From: Streptomyces sp. TLI_171
Lineage (GTDB): Bacteria > Actinomycetota > Actinomycetes > Streptomycetales > Streptomycetaceae
Assembly (NCBI RefSeq): GCF_003610255.1
Contig: NZ_RAPS01000001.1
Span: 6,785,001-6,849,000 of the forward strand
Direction: 5' to 3'
DNA: 64,000 bases
Shown here: piece after piece, positions 61,535-64,000 of the stretch
Numbering within the stretch: the stretch's first letter is position 1
How the letters are laid out: every line of letters starts with the position of its first letter
Notes under the pieces: generated by a model
Database searches by the model: none
What the model was told of the DNA's origin: nothing
What the model saw: only the letters and a program-made list of their open reading frames with translations
Program-made: the position numbers and the translations under genes

Positions 61535-62932
61535 ATGACCACGTTCGACGCCGCCGACCTGCCCGACGAGGCCGAGCTCGCCGCCCTCGAACGGACCGTC
61601 GGCCGCCTGCGGGCCCTTCCGGTCGACCACCCGGCGCGACTGCGCGTCGAGCACACCGCCTACTCCTTCGTCCGCGACGGCCGGCACCAGCGTCGCCGCG
61701 ACCGGCGCGCCCGGGCCGCCCGGGTCGACGCCGCGCTGCTCGCCGCCACCGCCACCGGCGGCACCGACCGGCGCGAGGACGCCCCGCTGCCCACCGCACC
61801 AGGCCACCTGCCGATCGGGGAGCTGAGCCGGCCGCAGCGGTGCTACGTCTGCAAACAGCACTACCGGCAGGTCGACGGCTTCTACCACCAGCTCTGCCCG
61901 CCGTGCGCCGCCGACCACACCGCGCGCCGCGCGCTGCGCACCGACCTCACCGGGCGGCGGGTGCTGCTCACCGGCGGACGCGTCAAGATCGGGTTCCAGC
62001 TGGCCCTGATGATGCTCCGCGACGGCGCCGAACTGATCGTCACCAGTCGCTTCCCGCACGACACCCTGCGCCGCTTCGCTGCCGCCGAGGGCAGCTCCCG
62101 GTGGCTGGACCGCCTGCGGATCGTCGGGATCGACCTGCGCGACCCCCGCCAGGTGCTCGGCCTGTGCGAGCAACTGCGGAGCGAGGGACGTCCGTTGGAC
62201 ATCCTGGTGAACAACGCCGCGCAGACCCTGCGCCGCCCGCCCGAGTCGTACGCGCTGCTCGCCGCCGGCGAGCACGGCCCGACACCGGCGCAGGTCGGGC
62301 ACGCGCCCGGCTTCCGCCCGATGCCGGCCCTCACCGCGGCCTGGCCGGCCGCGGAACTGACGGAGCCCCGGGGCGGGGCGACGCAGGTCGCAGCGGTCGA
62401 CGGGTGGTCCACCGCGGTGGACGAGGCCGGGCTGCTGCCCGACCTCGCGCCGCGCAACTCCTGGTCGGCGCGGCTCGGCGAGCTGGACCCGGCGGAGGTG
62501 CTGGAGGCGCAACTGGTCAACGCGCTCGCGCCGGCGCTGCTGTGCGACCGGCTGCTGCCGCTGCTGGAGGCGTCGCCGCACCCCGCCCGGTACATCGTCA
62601 ACGTGTCTGCCGTGGAGGGCCGGTTCGCGGCCCGCAACAAGACGCCGGGCCACCCGCACACCAACATGGCGAAGGCCGCGCTCAACATGCTCACCCGCAC
62701 CAGCGCCGCCGACCTGGCCCGCCGCGGCATCCACATGTGCGCTGTCGACACCGGCTGGATCACCGACGAGAACCCCGCACCGAAGAAGTCCCGGATCGCC
62801 GACCGCGGCTTCCGCACCCCGCTGGACATCGTCGACGGCGCGGCCCGGGTCTACGACCCGATCGTCCGCGGCGAGGCCGGCCGGCCGTACGCCGGGGTGT
62901 TCCTGAAGGACTACCAGGTCGCCGACTGGTGA
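61535..62932 (+). CDS. SDR-family protein with an N-terminal zinc-ribbon-like segment and no catalytic Tyr
   Basis: The 465-residue product has a helical N-terminus, then RCYVCKQHYRQVDGFYHQLC-PPC (two CxxC pairs, probable zinc ribbon, ~100-130). A Rossmann SDR domain follows: GRRVLLTGGRVKIGFQLAL and DILVNNAAQTL. The catalytic Ser region is IVNVSAVEGRF, but the YxxxK motif reads HTNMAKAALNML, keeping Lys and replacing Tyr with Thr. It may be a non-classical reductase or a nucleotide-binding protein. GGAGGAGGA (61,522-61,530) precedes the ATG. It could be co-transcribed with the tRNA-like pair. Confidence 0.8.
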   Translation: MTTFDAADLPDEAELAALERTVGRLRALPVDHPARLRVEHTAYSFVRDGRHQRRRDRRARAARVDAALLAATATGGTDRREDAPLPTAPGHLPIGELSRPQRCYVCKQHYRQVDGFYHQLCPPCAADHTARRALRTDLTGRRVLLTGGRVKIGFQLALMMLRDGAELIVTSRFPHDTLRRFAAAEGSSRWLDRLRIVGIDLRDPRQVLGLCEQLRSEGRPLDILVNNAAQTLRRPPESYALLAAGEHGPTPAQVGHAPGFRPMPALTAAWPAAELTEPRGGATQVAAVDGWSTAVDEAGLLPDLAPRNSWSARLGELDPAEVLEAQLVNALAPALLCDRLLPLLEASPHPARYIVNVSAVEGRFAARNKTPGHPHTNMAKAALNMLTRTSAADLARRGIHMCAVDTGWITDENPAPKKSRIADRGFRTPLDIVDGAARVYDPIVRGEAGRPYAGVFLKDYQVADW

Positions 62933-62978
62933 CGCGTCGGGCGACCGGGCGACCGGGCCGGGCGATCGGGTGCGCGGG

Positions 62979-63740
62979 TCAGCGGGCGGACATCCGCAGG
63001 GCACCGTCCATCCGGATGGTCTCGCCGTTGAGGTAGTCGTGGTCGGCGACCACCGCCACCAGGCGGGCGTACTCCTCGGGATGGGCGAGGCGCTGCGGGA
63101 AGGTGACGGTGGCGGCCAGCCCGGCCCGGATCTCGTCGGAGAAGCTCGCCATCATCGGGGTGTCGACGATGCCGGGGGCGATGGTCACCACGCGGATGCC
63201 GAACTGGGCCAGGTCGCGGGCCGCGGTGATGGTCATGCCGGCCACGCCGGCCTTGGACGCGGCGTACGCGATCTGGCCGACCTGGCCCTCGAACGCGGCG
63301 ATGGAGGCGGTGTTGACGACCAGTCCGCGCTGCCCGGCGCCGTCCGGCTCCTGGGCGGACATCGCCTCGGCGGCCAGCCGCATGACGTTGAAGGTGCCGA
63401 TCAGGTTGACGTTCAGCACGGTGCGGAACAGGTCCAGGTCGTGCGGGCCGCGGCGGCCGACGATCCGCGCGGACGGGGCGATGCCCGCGCAGTTCACCGC
63501 CAGCCGCAGCGGGCGGCCGTCGGCGGCGATCCGGGCCAGTGCCTCGCGCACCGGCTGCTCCTCGGTGACGTCCGCACCGAGCAGGGTGACGCCGTCGGGC
63601 TGTGCGGGGGCGGACTCCACGGCCTTCGGCAGGTCCAGGCCGTAGACCTGGGCGCCGAGCGAGGCGAGGTGGGCGGCGGTGGCCGCGCCGAGGCCGGAGG
63701 CCGCGCCGGTGACCAGGGCGGCGGTGCCGGAGAGCTGCAT
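62979..63740 (-). CDS. SDR-family 3-hydroxyacyl-CoA dehydrogenase-like protein
   Basis: This 253-residue classical SDR has ALVTGAASGLGAATAAHLAS (NAD-binding), VNCAGIAPSARI, a catalytic Ser in VNTASIAAFEGQVGQIAYAASKAG (shown only by its key residues Ser, Tyr, Lys) and PGIVDTPMMASF. It resembles type II 3-hydroxyacyl-CoA dehydrogenases (HSD17B10-like). It lies 58 bp after the acyl-CoA dehydrogenase gene on the same strand. A fatty-acid or branched-chain beta-oxidation pair is therefore likely. Confidence 0.9.
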   Translation of the reverse strand: MQLSGTAALVTGAASGLGAATAAHLASLGAQVYGLDLPKAVESAPAQPDGVTLLGADVTEEQPVREALARIAADGRPLRLAVNCAGIAPSARIVGRRGPHDLDLFRTVLNVNLIGTFNVMRLAAEAMSAQEPDGAGQRGLVVNTASIAAFEGQVGQIAYAASKAGVAGMTITAARDLAQFGIRVVTIAPGIVDTPMMASFSDEIRAGLAATVTFPQRLAHPEEYARLVAVVADHDYLNGETIRMDGALRMSAR

Positions 63741-63798
63741 GGGGGAAAGCCCTTTCCGATGGGGTGGTGACGAACCGTCGAACGGTGGTCGAGCAGGG

Positions 63799-64000
63799 TC
63801 AGCGGGCGGCGAACTGGCGGCTGATCACCAGGCGCTGGATCTGGTTGGTGCCCTCGAAGATCTGCATGATCTTCGCCTCGCGCATGTACCGCTCCACCGG
63901 GAAGTCCCGGGTGTAGCCGTACCCGCCGAGCACCTGCACCGCGTCGGTGGTGACCTTCATCGCGGCGTCGGTGGCGATCAGCTTGGCCACGCTGGCCTGC
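63799..64000 (-). CDS. Acyl-CoA dehydrogenase, C-terminal fragment (runs off the window)
   Basis: Only the last ~66 residues are present. [20 protein letters not shown] and [20 protein letters not shown] are the flavin-contacting C-terminal helices of the acyl-CoA dehydrogenase fold. The frame is open to the window edge. It precedes the SDR on the same strand, consistent with a beta-oxidation operon. Confidence 0.93.
   Translation of the reverse strand, partial: QASVAKLIATDAAMKVTTDAVQVLGGYGYTRDFPVERYMREAKIMQIFEGTNQIQRLVISRQFAAR

Overview
This window is very GC-rich actinomycete chromosome. The G+C-loaded third codon positions, frequent GTG starts, ATGA/GTGA/TGATG gene overlaps, apparently leaderless promoters and gene families all point to a Streptomyces- or Kitasatospora-like organism. 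No CRISPR array, insertion sequence or integrase was seen.

Positions 1-15,894 hold a cobalamin (B12) locus. It contains cobN (partial) behind a cobalamin riboswitch, then cobG-cobH-cobIJ, cobK, cbiD and cobL-cobM. A two-armed catabolic island sits inside it (7,606-13,855). A PLP fold-III dehydratase, an N-acyl-D-amino-acid deacylase and a KDPG aldolase face a KDG-type sugar kinase, an IclR regulator and a RidA protein across a palindromic operator. Together these enzymes would take an N-acyl-D-glucosaminate-like acid to pyruvate and glyceraldehyde 3-phosphate.

Positions 16,072-22,554 are a short accessory stretch: a MarR regulator and hydrolase pair, two small genes, a fused acyl-CoA carboxyltransferase, and an NsrR/flavohaemoglobin nitric-oxide module whose two promoters carry related palindromes.

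Positions 22,607-50,501 form an unusual biosynthetic gene cluster with no multimodular NRPS or PKS. Arm A (minus strand, 34,146 to 22,607) encodes two acyl-adenylating ligases, two carrier proteins, two ketosynthases and a ketosynthase fragment. It also encodes a hydroxymandelate-synthase-type dioxygenase, a PhyH oxygenase, a TPP-dependent E1 alpha/beta pair and a DUF3050 haem-oxygenase-like protein. Arm B (plus, 34,305-38,619) encodes a hydroxymandelate oxidase, a methyltransferase-like protein, an esterase and an HpgT-like aminotransferase. HmaS, Hmo and HpgT together make an (hydroxy)phenylglycine pathway. A DrrAB-type exporter and a macrolide-type glycosyltransferase follow. Arm C (plus, 41,965-50,501) encodes a KAS III, a carrier protein, a degenerate KAS, a phosphopantetheinyl transferase, an amino acid:[carrier protein] ligase related to seryl-tRNA synthetase, two tandem free-standing condensation proteins and a DUF5996 protein. 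The set suggests a fully dissociated assembly line in which a tRNA-synthetase-like ligase replaces a peptide-synthetase adenylation domain.

Positions 50,495-64,000 carry mostly ordinary genes: a GT39 membrane glycosyltransferase, a secreted membrane-anchored protein, murQ, a PP2C/SpoIIE regulator, an acyl-CoA synthetase, an SDR and a partial acyl-CoA dehydrogenase. Two gene remnants lie among them. A second oddity sits at 59,269-62,932: two AlkB-like 2-oxoglutarate/Fe(II) oxygenases, then two tandem tRNA-like sequences behind their own promoter, then an SDR with an N-terminal zinc-ribbon-like segment and no catalytic tyrosine.
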